Shown here: in pieces, positions 37,302-46,290 of the stretch
Layout: the number at the start of each line of letters is the position of its first letter
Numbering within the stretch: position 1 is the first letter of the stretch
DNA from: Achromobacter pestifer
Lineage (GTDB): Bacteria; Pseudomonadota; Gammaproteobacteria; Burkholderiales; Burkholderiaceae_B
DNA: 64,000 nt
NCBI RefSeq assembly: GCF_013267355.1
Contig: NZ_CP053985.1
Location: 2,356,001-2,420,000, forward strand
Direction: 5' to 3'
Position numbers and translations under genes: made by a program
Notes under the pieces: generated by a model
Told to the model about the DNA's origin: nothing
Database searches by the model: none
The model's input: the letters and a program-made list of their open reading frames with translations, nothing else

Positions 37302-38589
37302 GACGCAATCCCCTCAACAACGCCAACGCCACGCGAGCGATGAACATCAGCACAAAACCCAGCGCCAGCGCCTGCAGCAACAGGAGCCCCGTGCGCGGAC
37401 TGCTCGGGCGGTCCGTCGGCACCGGCTGCGCGATGATGGACAAGTAGCGCTGCAAGCGCAGCGTGTCCGTCATGGCCTGCTGGTAGGTCTGCTGCGCCAG
37501 GGTCAGGTTCGAATCCGCGAACGCCTGGGCGTTGCGCAGCGCCTCGTACGACTTGAGCTGCTTCGCTTCCGTATTGCCACCGCCGCTCAGGCGCTGGCGC
37601 ACCGCCGCAATCCGTTTTTTCAGGGACGTCACCTGCATCTCGGCGGGCCGCAGCATGAAATGATCCTTATTGCCCAGCGCTCGGATCTTGTCGAGATTGA
37701 TCTGCGCGGTATTGAGTTCTCCTTCCAGCTGGCTTGAAAGATTCAGCAGCATCGTCACCGTGGCCGTGGGATCGATGTTGCCGTGGGTGGTCCGCCACGC
37801 AGTCAGCGTTTCTCTGGCGGCTAGCGCCTTCTGTTCCGCGAGCTTGACCGCTTCTTCGCTTACCTTCAGCTTATCGGCCACGCCCTTCTCGTTCATTGAG
37901 CTGACGAAACTCTCGGCCAGCTCGATCAGCGCCCGAGACAGCAGCGCGGCGTCTTCCGAGGAAAACGCGCTCACGCGCAGCACGTCGATCTGCTCCAGCG
38001 CATTGAAGGAGACCTTCACGGAGGCCTGGTAGGCACGGAAAAGATCGTCCTCGCTGGAATCCTCGGCAAGATGATTCACCGGGTCCAAGCCCGCGCGGAT
38101 CAGGTACTGGCGCAGCCCGACCTTCTTGTCGAGCTGCTGCATGGCGTCGCGCGATTTGAGGAAATCGGCGACTGCCCAGCCATCCACGAAACCGCCCAGC
38201 ATGCCGCCCGCGTTGCCCGTGGTCAGCAGGCTGGCCGCAGCCCCTCCGCCGCCTTGCTGACCCGAGGCCGACTGCACGAAGAAGCGCGACTCCGCCTCGT
38301 AGCGGGGCGTGGCGAAGAGCAGCAGATAGACCAGAGCGCACGCGACCGGCACCAGCACGATGAGCGCGTTGATCCAGCGGTGGCGGCGCCGCTCGCGCAG
38401 CGCCGCTTGACGCTCGCGGCGGCGGCGTTCGATTTCCGAGCGGCCTTCAGATACCGAACCCGGTTTCCTCGAAGCCGCCTCCGAGGACGTCGTCGCCTGC
38501 GCTGCCGGATTCGTTCCTTGACCGTCTTGGGGGGAACCTGCGGATGCACTGGTCGAGGTCGACTTCGATGCTGAGTGCGCTTCGTTCAT
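37294..38589 (-). CDS. vexD: VexD-like capsule export inner-membrane protein (PCP-3/KpsE family)
   Basis: 431 residues, close to S. Typhi VexD. A low-complexity Ser/Ala/Gly and then Arg-rich cytoplasmic N-terminus (1-70) leads to a first membrane helix (about 72-94), a periplasmic domain with coiled-coil segments (about 100-390) and a C-terminal helix (about 400-425), the layout of KpsE/CtrB/VexD polysaccharide co-polymerases that link the exporter to the outer-membrane channel. The motif PRYEAESRFFVQS after the first helix is typical. The start (AAGGG eight bases upstream) lies 143 nt inside vexC; no better start is seen because no Met occurs before the conserved region. Confidence 0.87.
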   Translation of the reverse strand: MNEAHSASKSTSTSASAGSPQDGQGTNPAAQATTSSEAASRKPGSVSEGRSEIERRRRERQAALRERRRHRWINALIVLVPVACALVYLLLFATPRYEAESRFFVQSASGQQGGGGAAASLLTTGNAGGMLGGFVDGWAVADFLKSRDAMQQLDKKVGLRQYLIRAGLDPVNHLAEDSSEDDLFRAYQASVKVSFNALEQIDVLRVSAFSSEDAALLSRALIELAESFVSSMNEKGVADKLKVSEEAVKLAEQKALAARETLTAWRTTHGNIDPTATVTMLLNLSSQLEGELNTAQINLDKIRALGNKDHFMLRPAEMQVTSLKKRIAAVRQRLSGGGNTEAKQLKSYEALRNAQAFADSNLTLAQQTYQQAMTDTLRLQRYLSIIAQPVPTDRPSSPRTGLLLLQALALGFVLMFIARVALALLRGLRHG

Positions 38590-39166
38590 AAATCAAACCC
38601 TTGAAGCAATAGTCCGCCAACTGATTCTGGCGGTAACTGGAAAGAATGAGTGTCCGGCCGACCAGGCGCTCTTCGAACAGAGCCAGCCACAGGCGGGTGA
38701 AACGGCAAGGCTCGAAAGGGATGGCCCCTTCGATCACGTAGACATCGAACGCCGGCGCGAGCGCCAGCGCAAAGGAAAACTCCTGCCGCGCGTAGAGCGG
38801 CCAGTGCTCCATCGGCTTGGCCAGGGTTGCGGGATCGCTGACCAGGTCCGCGACCAGTTCATGCGTGGCGTCCGCGTCGATCTCGTACATCTCGCTGACG
38901 AAGTCGATCATGCTCAGGCCGTTGGCCTTGCCACGAATAAAGCCCTGCCGGCCTATCGCCCACGACACGTTGCCATCGTGCTTGACGAAGCCCTGGCGCG
39001 GCGGGCGCAGGCCGCAGAGCACATCGACGATCTGGCGATGCAGTTCCGGCGCGGGCGACAGCAAGGCATAGCGCCCGACCGGTATCTCGAGATCCACGTT
39101 GGAAAGCAGCGCCTGCCTGCTGCCGAATGCATAGGGCTCATCAGTGACGCCATTGAGATGGATCAT
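38447..39166 (-). CDS. vexC: VexC/KpsT-like ABC exporter subunit with degenerate ATP-binding motifs
   Basis: 239 residues, collinear with KpsT/VexC nucleotide-binding subunits from MIHLNGVT through DLEIPVGRYALL, GNVSWAIGRQGFIRGK, MIDFVSEMYEID and FSFALALAPAFDVYVIEGA to LADYCFKGLIY. Yet all nucleotide motifs have changed: Walker A (GxNGAGKST) is SPAPELHRQ at 37-45; the SSGM signature is PLYA near 123-126; Walker B LIDE is VIEG at 144-147; the H-loop VSHS is LSSY near 175-178. The frame is continuous and alignment runs on both sides, so this is not a sequencing frameshift. It probably cannot hydrolyse ATP. The gene sits 9 nt after vexB. Confidence 0.82.
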   Translation of the reverse strand: MIHLNGVTDEPYAFGSRQALLSNVDLEIPVGRYALLSPAPELHRQIVDVLCGLRPPRQGFVKHDGNVSWAIGRQGFIRGKANGLSMIDFVSEMYEIDADATHELVADLVSDPATLAKPMEHWPLYARQEFSFALALAPAFDVYVIEGAIPFEPCRFTRLWLALFEERLVGRTLILSSYRQNQLADYCFKGLIYERSALSIEVDLDQCIRRFPPRRSRNESGSAGDDVLGGGFEETGFGI

Positions 39167-39175
39167 CTTCTTCCC

Positions 39176-40516
39176 TCACATCGGCTGAACATTGGGACGG
39201 GCCAGACGCTCGGCCGCCAACGCAAGCACCATCAAGAAAACCAAAGAGGTCAGGAAGTACCCCAAACTCGCATCATGCGAGGTGTAGGCTTCGAAGTAGG
39301 CCGAGCGCAGCAGCTGCATGCCGTGCGCCAACGGCAGCCACAGCATCCACGGGCGCAGATTCTCCGGCAACTGCTCCGAAACAAAGAACACGGCCGCAAA
39401 GATCTGCAGAAACCGTTCAATGATCGGCGCCAGCCTGAGGAAAAAATGCCAGAAGGTCGCGATCGAGCCGAACAGCACGCCCAGGGCGGCCCCGAAACAT
39501 CCCATCAGTACGACAAAGAGCAGGAACCCCGGCCAGCTCTTGGGCAGCGTCACCAGCTCCAAGGCATGGCCGGCGCTGATCAGCACCAGGAACACCACCA
39601 GATACACCGACACGTAGATGAGCGCCTGCACCAGCGCGCACATCAGAGGCGTGACGCCCTGGAAGTTCAGCAGGCCACGAGCCGACACGTAGGCCGTGCT
39701 GCTCCGGAAGGCGATCTGCCGGAACATGATCCAGGTCGTGGCCCCCAACAGCGAGAACGTCTGCACGTCCATGCCCATGATGTAGTGCGTGCCCATCAGG
39801 ATGTACAGCGACGAGATCAGCGTCAGCAGCACGACCGGGCCCACCAGCGCCCATACCAGGGCGATCCGGCTCTCGCCATGCATCACGCGCAGCTGGTAAA
39901 TGAACATCGCCAACAACGTGCGTCCGACCGGCCGGACCTTCACTGAATGGCTAGGATCGTGTCCTTGATGCAGATCCTGCAAGCGCTCCCGCAGAATCGC
40001 CAGATCGCCAGCCTCGTCCTGCGGCACCTCGACTTCCAACGCTATGTCGTTGCGCGAGGCATGGCGGCGCGCCTCGCGCGCCTCATCCTGTTTCCTGCGC
40101 TCCACGCGCCGCGCATGCGCCATGGCCAGGCGCTCGTCCTCCGCCGCCAACCTGGCCGGCATGTAGCCGGGCGCGAACACCTCGACGCCGTCGCGGATGT
40201 CCATCTCCAGCAGGCGCACGATGACGCGCAGGCGCCGCCGCGAAAAATCGGCCAGCGTCTCGTCGACGGCGCTGCGCGCGATCTCCGCATCCAGCTCCGC
40301 CTGCACGGCCTCGTAGACCGCCCGCCGGGCAGCCACGGAATCGTGCGGCTCGCCCTGCAGACGCGCGACCAGAGGCTTGAGCAGGACGGCCGGCGGGGCC
40401 TTTGCTTCAAACAATGCCGCCGGATCCAGGCGCCAGGCCGCGACGCCGGATCCCACTGAGTAGCTACTGTCCTTACGGCGCGAGCGCCAGCCCTTGATCC
40501 TGTCCTCGTTGCTCAT
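39176..40516 (-). CDS. vexB: VexB/KpsM-like ABC-2 permease with a long cytoplasmic N-terminal extension
   Basis: 446 residues. The C-terminal ~250 are a six-helix ABC-2 polysaccharide permease (GRTLLAMFIYQLRVMHGESRIALVWALVGP, then FFLRLAPIIERFLQIFAAVFFVSEQLP, LPLAHGMQLLRSAYF), about the size of whole KpsM/VexB proteins. The first ~195 residues are hydrophilic, charged and mostly helical (SVAARRAVYEAVQAELDAEI, RRVERRKQDEAREARR), without a known domain. Start: ATG 40516, or GTG 40522 overlapping nothing; vexA ends at 40524. The extension coincides with a degenerate ATPase partner, which may be meaningful. Confidence 0.85.
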   Translation of the reverse strand: MSNEDRIKGWRSRRKDSSYSVGSGVAAWRLDPAALFEAKAPPAVLLKPLVARLQGEPHDSVAARRAVYEAVQAELDAEIARSAVDETLADFSRRRLRVIVRLLEMDIRDGVEVFAPGYMPARLAAEDERLAMAHARRVERRKQDEAREARRHASRNDIALEVEVPQDEAGDLAILRERLQDLHQGHDPSHSVKVRPVGRTLLAMFIYQLRVMHGESRIALVWALVGPVVLLTLISSLYILMGTHYIMGMDVQTFSLLGATTWIMFRQIAFRSSTAYVSARGLLNFQGVTPLMCALVQALIYVSVYLVVFLVLISAGHALELVTLPKSWPGFLLFVVLMGCFGAALGVLFGSIATFWHFFLRLAPIIERFLQIFAAVFFVSEQLPENLRPWMLWLPLAHGMQLLRSAYFEAYTSHDASLGYFLTSLVFLMVLALAAERLARPNVQPM

Positions 40517-40523
40517 CGACACG

Positions 40524-41678
40524 CTATTGGCTTATGCCGGACGAGCCGCCCGAATCGCTGTCGATGGCGCGCGTGGCGCTGAAGCCGGCGCTCATGGTGA
40601 CGCGGAATGCCGACAAGACCTTCTGTACCTGCGTGAACGGCGCATCCGAGATATAGATGGCCTGGCCTTCATGCACGGTAAATTCGCGCGCCAGCGCCAC
40701 CTGCTCCGGACGCGTGAGATCGAACTGGTAGACCACCGGCAGCAGATCGGGCTTACCCACGGCGCCTGCCTTGGCGGGCGTGAAGAGGAATACGGAACGC
40801 GGATCCGCCAGCTTGTCGTCCAGGCCCTTGGAATCCGCCAACGCATCCAGCACGCTGTAGTTGCGCTTGCTGATGGCCACGCGCCCCTGGTTGCCGGCCG
40901 CGCCCAGCACGGTCAGGTACTCTTTCGAGTCATAGGCGGTGATGACGTCGCCTGCGCGCAGCAGGATGTCGTTGTTCTGGTTGCGATAGATGTCCGATAG
41001 CCGTACCGACGCCACCTGGTTGTCGCGGCGCAGGCTGATGACGAGCTGCTCGGGATTCGTCTGCACCGGCGCGGCCTGCGCCAGCGCGCTGCTCAGGCGC
41101 TGCGAGGTCTGAGTGATGGGATACATGCCGGGCTTGGTCAGGTTGCCCTGCACCGTCACCATCTGGCCGCGCGCATCCGCGGCGCGCGTCACGCTGACGT
41201 CCGCGCCGACGACGAGCCTGGCCAGGCGCGCGACGACGGCGTCATGCAGCTGCCCCAGGGTCTTGTCAGCGGCGTGGAATTTTCCAAGGATGGGGAAATT
41301 CACATTCCCCGCCGTGTCTATCTCCTGGTTGCCCAGGTCGCTCACGCCCGAGGGATCCGCCGCGAACACGCCCAGCCCGCCGCGCTCCCACACCTTCACG
41401 TTGATGCCGTCGCCGGGCACCAGGCGGTCAAAACCAGCCTGCGTCAGATCGCGGTAGCGCACGGGAAAGTCGGCCACGTCGGGCACCCGGCTGGCCTGCA
41501 CCAGTTCGCGCGACACGGGCATCACGATGACGTCCTTGTCATCGTGCGCGCCCGTCATCTCGCTCAACATCGGGCCGGAACGGGGCAGCTGGCACCCCGC
41601 GAGAGTCAGCGTGGCAAGAACCACCATGGTCAGGGCTGCCTTGCGCGGCAGCCCCGAACCCGGGACGTACATATGCAT
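40524..41678 (-). CDS. vexA: VexA/Wza-like outer-membrane polysaccharide export lipoprotein
   Basis: 384-residue outer-membrane polysaccharide export protein. From ATG 41678 (AAGGA upstream) the signal peptide ends in the lipobox TLAGC with the lipidated Cys29. The body has the Poly_export domain (RLVPGDGINVKVWERGGLGVF, GNVNFPILGKFHAADKTLGQL) and SLBB-type repeats (VTVQGNLTKPGMYPI, VLGAAGNQGRVAI). It should form the octameric outer-membrane channel for the capsule. It starts 42 nt after the end of tviE. ATG 41672 is an alternative start. Confidence 0.9.
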   Translation of the reverse strand: MHMYVPGSGLPRKAALTMVVLATLTLAGCQLPRSGPMLSEMTGAHDDKDVIVMPVSRELVQASRVPDVADFPVRYRDLTQAGFDRLVPGDGINVKVWERGGLGVFAADPSGVSDLGNQEIDTAGNVNFPILGKFHAADKTLGQLHDAVVARLARLVVGADVSVTRAADARGQMVTVQGNLTKPGMYPITQTSQRLSSALAQAAPVQTNPEQLVISLRRDNQVASVRLSDIYRNQNNDILLRAGDVITAYDSKEYLTVLGAAGNQGRVAISKRNYSVLDALADSKGLDDKLADPRSVFLFTPAKAGAVGKPDLLPVVYQFDLTRPEQVALAREFTVHEGQAIYISDAPFTQVQKVLSAFRVTMSAGFSATRAIDSDSGGSSGISQ

Positions 41679-41719
41679 AAGATCCTTTCGTTTCAGCAGC
41701 TTGATTGGTTGGGCGCCAA

Positions 41720-43774
41720 TCAGGCCTGCATCAAGCGCATGGGTTCGAGATCCATGCGTTCGTCGTTCTCGGACACCACAGGCATGCACAGACCCATGAA
41801 CTTGGTCAGCATGGCGTCAAGCGAGAACAGCTTTTGCGCGCGGTGGCGGCTGTGCTCCCTCAACTGCTCGTTGCTACGCACCTGATCCACCATGGACGCG
41901 ACTTTCTCGCAGGCCTCGTGCAGATCCGGGTGATCGACGCAGCTGAGCAGATGGCCGGTCTCGTTCTCGACAAAGCATTCGCCAGCGCCGCCGGCAGGGG
42001 TCGAGATCACCGGCACGCCCACGAGCTGGGCTTCGATCAGCACGTTGGGCAAGCCTTCGTAGCGCGACAGCAGGACGCTGGCATCCATTTGCGAATACCA
42101 ATAGCCGACGTGGTTGGAAAGCCCGACCAGCAACAGCCTGTCCGTCACGCTCAGCTCTTCGGCCAAGGCCTCGATGTTTTCGCGCAGGCGTCCATCGCCC
42201 ACGATGACGAAGCGCGCTTGCGGACGGTCCTTCAGGTACATGGCCGCCAGCTTGATCCACAGCTGCGGCCGCTTGTCCGGCTCGAGGCGGAACACGCCGC
42301 CTATCGTTTCCGTGGCGTCGTTCGTGCTTTCCTGGAAGGCTTGCCACTTTTCCTCATCCACGGCCGACGCATCCGTCGACAGATCGGGCACGCCGTTGTA
42401 CAGGATATGGAAGCGCGTGATCGGGATGCCCAGCCATTCCGAATAGGCCTCCGCGGCCTTGCAGCTGTTGCTGACGAAAACCACCCCAGGCACCAAGGCC
42501 AGGGCCTGGTACAGCTCGGGATACTCTTCGCGGAAGCGGTCCTTGCGGATGTTCGGCGGCAGTCCGCGGAAGACCAGATGGATGGTCGGGGCGCCGGCCA
42601 GAAGCGCGGCCAGCGCGCCGAACAGGCAAGTGCCGTCCTGCCACAGGCTCACCACGTCGAACGGGTTCTCCCGCAACACGGGAGTCAGCCGCGTCACGCC
42701 GTAGTGAACCGGAGGCGGCAATTGCTCCAGCAGACGGCTCAGGCTGCCCTCCGGCACGGATTGATGGGACACCGACACCGCCGGCAGCTTGTTGATCTCC
42801 GTGACCGGTATCTGCGCCTTCGCCAGCACGGGCAGGAAGAAATCAAGCCCCTGCTTCTTGGTGGAGCCCGCGGGCTCGGTGTGCTGCTTCACCATGACTT
42901 CGACTTTCTTCGGCATCATGATGACATCGGCCGGCCGGCGCTCGGGAGACTCCGCCAGGCGGGTCAGCTCGCCCGCCAGCCGCGTCAGCTGGCGTTCGGC
43001 GCCGCCAGGGCCGAGGCTGCCCGTCACGAGCGCCACGGAAACCGGCTTCTCCGTCGAATGTTCGGCGATCTTCCGGTCGCGGAAGTGCAGGATCGCATGC
43101 TTCATCGACACGATCCTGACATCCTTGCCCACCAACCCCTCTTCGGATTCAAAGCGCTGGTAGAAGGCGTAGTCGCTGGCCAGGTCGTTGGCCAGTTCCG
43201 CCGCCTTGCTGCCCGGCGTCAAGTGCTTCATGACGGGTGCGATCGCGTCGAACGCATCGGCCAGCAGCCCGCGCTTGCGCAGGCGCTTGGCGAACTCGAC
43301 GCGCATGTTGCGATCGGTGTTCTCCGAAATCAGCCGGCGAAACAGTTCGTCGGACTGCTGGTGCGCACGGATGTCGCTAAGCAGCTTGGCCCGGGCGAAT
43401 AGGCGGTCGGGGTTCTGCGTAGAGGGCGGCAAATGGCGGTCGACCAGGGACAAGGCCTCATCGATCTGCCGTTCCTTCACCAGCCGGGTCGCGCAGTAGC
43501 GGACGATCAGAAAGTCGTCCGGGCACTCTTGCAGCAGCGTGGCCCACTGCCCGGCCATGCCTTCGTTCAGGCCCGCCGCTTCCTTCAGCCTGAGCAGCAG
43601 GAAGCGGACCTTCGAGTCTGCCAGGTGATCGCACGCCAGCGCCTGGGCGCGGGGCAGATTCTCCTGCGCGACTTGAACCCGCACCGACGCCGTGACGATC
43701 TCTTCCAACTGGGCTTGCACCGCCTGTAGGTCGGATGCAGCCTCCGCACTCTCGGTAGTCAGTGGCGGATTCAT
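41720..43774 (-). CDS. tviE: TviE-like glycosyltransferase (GT4) with helical-repeat N-terminus
   Basis: 684 residues, longer than S. Typhi TviE (578). About residues 1-235 form helical, TPR-like repeats. From residue ~245 the GT4 domain begins (VSVALVTGSLGPGGAERQL) and ends with YEGLPNVLIEAQLVGVPVISTPAGG, containing the E-x7-E pair of retaining GT4 enzymes. TviE is regarded as the Vi polymerase using UDP-GalNAcA. The ATG at 43774 overlaps the tviD stop as ATGA, which fixes the start and implies coupled translation. Donor sugar here is uncertain because tviC is missing. Confidence 0.83.
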   Translation of the reverse strand: MNPPLTTESAEAASDLQAVQAQLEEIVTASVRVQVAQENLPRAQALACDHLADSKVRFLLLRLKEAAGLNEGMAGQWATLLQECPDDFLIVRYCATRLVKERQIDEALSLVDRHLPPSTQNPDRLFARAKLLSDIRAHQQSDELFRRLISENTDRNMRVEFAKRLRKRGLLADAFDAIAPVMKHLTPGSKAAELANDLASDYAFYQRFESEEGLVGKDVRIVSMKHAILHFRDRKIAEHSTEKPVSVALVTGSLGPGGAERQLTRLAGELTRLAESPERRPADVIMMPKKVEVMVKQHTEPAGSTKKQGLDFFLPVLAKAQIPVTEINKLPAVSVSHQSVPEGSLSRLLEQLPPPVHYGVTRLTPVLRENPFDVVSLWQDGTCLFGALAALLAGAPTIHLVFRGLPPNIRKDRFREEYPELYQALALVPGVVFVSNSCKAAEAYSEWLGIPITRFHILYNGVPDLSTDASAVDEEKWQAFQESTNDATETIGGVFRLEPDKRPQLWIKLAAMYLKDRPQARFVIVGDGRLRENIEALAEELSVTDRLLLVGLSNHVGYWYSQMDASVLLSRYEGLPNVLIEAQLVGVPVISTPAGGAGECFVENETGHLLSCVDHPDLHEACEKVASMVDQVRSNEQLREHSRHRAQKLFSLDAMLTKFMGLCMPVVSENDERMDLEPMRLMQA

Positions 43775-46251
43775 GCTGCCTTCCTCCGATTGATCTTCTC
43801 GATCCACACCTGGCAGCGCTGGATGTAGTGATCGAACTGCGCCGGATTCTCGGAACGTTCCTGCAGCTTGCGCCAGTACGGCAGGGCCTGCTCGAAGCGG
43901 TGCAGGCGCATGGCGCCCACGGCGGCCAGGCGCAGGCCGATGGGATCGTCAGGCACCAGCTTCACGATGCGCTCGCCCAGGGCCAGGCGCTCGGTGGCGC
44001 TCGCAGGATCCAGCGCACGCGATTCCGCGTACAGCACGGCGAGGATGCGGCGCTTCTCATGGTCGACTTCGGTCATGGCGGGCCAGGACTGCGCCACGCG
44101 GTCCAGCAGGTTCCAGGCAGCCTGGTGATCGCCGGCGGACAGGATCTCGCGGGCGCCGCGGATCGCGCGCGGCCCGAGCCTGCCAAGCTGGCGCTCGGCC
44201 TCGTCGCGGGCGCCCTGGTCGGCGCCCTCGTGGCCCAGAACCGTCTTGTAGGCGTCGATGGCTTCGCCGTACCAGCCGCCATTGAAGGCGACCCGTGCGA
44301 AGTGCAGCTGCGTGCTGAACGAGGTGGAATCGCCCGCCGCGGCCTGTTCGAGGTGGCGCATGGCGGTCTGCTTGTCTCCCAGCGCATCGGCCGCGCGTCC
44401 GCGCATCGCATGCAGCTCGGGAAAATCGATCTGCGTGTCGAGCGCGATATCGGTAAGGTCGATGACTTCCTTGTGATTGCCCGCGACCAGCGCGGCCCGC
44501 ACGCCCAGGCGCATGGCGCGTTCAAACGCGCGCTGCGCGCGCACGCCGGCCAGCGCATCGGGCGTGAGCAGGCGATGCGCGCAGATGCGTTCCGCCGCAT
44601 CGCGCAGGCGTCCCTCTTCCAGCGCGCGATTGCCTTCTTCGGCCCATGCCTGCGATTGCGCATTCAGCCAGGCAGCCGCTTCTTCCTGCTCGCTGCTTGC
44701 CAGTTTGCTCGAGACCGCCAGCGTGGCGGCTGCCATGATGCAGCCGCGCCATGAGGCTTCCTTGACCAGTTCCAGCGCATCGACCTCATTGAGCGCCGGC
44801 GATTCCGACGCCAGGTTGCGCAACCCAGCGCGGTCGCCGGCCAGCAGGCGGTCGCGCCACAGCATGGCGAAACCGCGGCCGTACGCAGGCATGGCCGCGC
44901 GAACCTCGTGGACCCAGCGTATGGCGGCTTCCATGTCGCCGCTGGCCTGCAGCAGCGCGAGCACGGTGTCGGCGGCTTCCACCGCAACTGCGTCTTCCGG
45001 GGAGGAGATACGGAACAACTGCTTCCAGTTGCCCAGGGTCTCGTCCACGTAGCCCAGTTGGCCAGCGGAAATCGCCGCGATGCGCACGATTTCCGAAGTT
45101 TCGATTTCATCGCCCAACAAGCCGGCGGCAAGCGAGTACGCCACGTCATGGCGTCCCAGCTTGAACTGGTTGCGCATCAGGATCTGTTCGGCCTTGCTGC
45201 CGGACGCCATGGCTCCATCGGCGCTGCCCAGGAGCGCCAGCGAACCTTCATAGTCGCCCAGCTCTTGCTGGATGCGCGCAAACAGCAGCGTGTGGTCCGG
45301 CAGGCCGGGATGGCGGCGCAATACCTCGCGCACGCGGCGCGAGGCTTCGCGCAGTTCGCCCGAGTCCCACAGCTTCTCGATGCGGTCGGCGCTTTCGTCG
45401 GCGGCAAGCTTGGGCGCGGCAGGCTGCGTGGTCGAGGCGTCCATCCGCGGACGCATGTAGGTCTTGAACCATTCGCCGCACAGGCGTTCGGCGAAGGCCG
45501 GCGTGTAGTGGGTCAGGTCGAGCCCGCCGTCCTCCATCGCTTCGGCCTGACCGATCTTGTTCATCAGCAGCGTCGGGTCGTAGCAAGGCACGCCAATGCG
45601 CTGCGCGCTGGCGAGCACCGCGGCGATCAGCTGCTGACGCTGTTCGATGGGCGCGTTGTCCGGCGTCATGGCGTTGACGTGCGTGACGAACACCACTTTG
45701 TCGCGGCCCAGCAGGTCGACCAGCTGGTTCATTTCCTGCTCGATCTCCTCGTCCGTCTGGTCGCGCTTGACGATGCGGGCCAGCAGGTCGCGGTCTTCCG
45801 CGGACAGTCCCTTGAAGACCGGGTCCTGATCCAGCAAGGCGCGCCGTTCGGCCAGGCGGTCGGCATGCGCCATGGACCAGAACATGCGGGTGCGCGTGCG
45901 GTCGGCGAAAAATTCGCTGAAATAGCGCACCAGATAGTTGGACTGGATGGGATAGCCGTCTATGGTCAGCAACTTGCGCGAGGACAGTTCGACCACGTAG
46001 AGGTCAGCCGGCTTGTGGGCGCCTTTACGCGCCTGCTCGCCATTCGAAGGCCGGAAGATCACGGGCTGGACGTCGGTAGGGATATCGCCCTGGCCGAACA
46101 TGAAGCGCGCCTGCTGCAGCGCCTCGGCGCTGGTGTGGACGAAGCCGTAGTTGCGCCCGAGTTGCAGCTTGATCGGGTAGCGGCCCACGGCATCGCGCAG
46201 CGGCGTATGGATGCGGCAGGTTCCAATCGGAGCGGTGGTAAAAGCAGCCAT
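43771..46251 (-). CDS. tviD: TviD-like protein: GSCFA/SGNH-like N-terminus plus TPR repeats
   Basis: 826 residues, almost the same as S. Typhi TviD (831). The N-terminal ~290 residues begin MAAFTTAPIGTCRIHTPL, where IGTCR matches the GSCFA-type block I of SGNH hydrolases/acetyltransferases, and include KVVFVTHVNAMTPDNAP and LDLTHYTPAFAERLC, a plausible Asp-x-x-His end. Residues ~310-826 are TPR-like repeats. TviD is held to add O-acetyl groups to Vi. Start ATG 46251 lies 39 nt after tviB. Function by position and length, supported by the N-terminal motif. Confidence 0.78.
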   Translation of the reverse strand: MAAFTTAPIGTCRIHTPLRDAVGRYPIKLQLGRNYGFVHTSAEALQQARFMFGQGDIPTDVQPVIFRPSNGEQARKGAHKPADLYVVELSSRKLLTIDGYPIQSNYLVRYFSEFFADRTRTRMFWSMAHADRLAERRALLDQDPVFKGLSAEDRDLLARIVKRDQTDEEIEQEMNQLVDLLGRDKVVFVTHVNAMTPDNAPIEQRQQLIAAVLASAQRIGVPCYDPTLLMNKIGQAEAMEDGGLDLTHYTPAFAERLCGEWFKTYMRPRMDASTTQPAAPKLAADESADRIEKLWDSGELREASRRVREVLRRHPGLPDHTLLFARIQQELGDYEGSLALLGSADGAMASGSKAEQILMRNQFKLGRHDVAYSLAAGLLGDEIETSEIVRIAAISAGQLGYVDETLGNWKQLFRISSPEDAVAVEAADTVLALLQASGDMEAAIRWVHEVRAAMPAYGRGFAMLWRDRLLAGDRAGLRNLASESPALNEVDALELVKEASWRGCIMAAATLAVSSKLASSEQEEAAAWLNAQSQAWAEEGNRALEEGRLRDAAERICAHRLLTPDALAGVRAQRAFERAMRLGVRAALVAGNHKEVIDLTDIALDTQIDFPELHAMRGRAADALGDKQTAMRHLEQAAAGDSTSFSTQLHFARVAFNGGWYGEAIDAYKTVLGHEGADQGARDEAERQLGRLGPRAIRGAREILSAGDHQAAWNLLDRVAQSWPAMTEVDHEKRRILAVLYAESRALDPASATERLALGERIVKLVPDDPIGLRLAAVGAMRLHRFEQALPYWRKLQERSENPAQFDHYIQRCQVWIEKINRRKAA

Positions 46252-46290
46252 TCGGAGGCTCTCCTCTAGTGATCGATAGTGAGCCTGAAC

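Noticed and set aside
38447..39166. Frameshift as the explanation for the motif-less VexC
   Set aside because: The protein stays in register with KpsT-type sequences before and after each altered motif, so substitutions, not a shifted frame, account for the loss.
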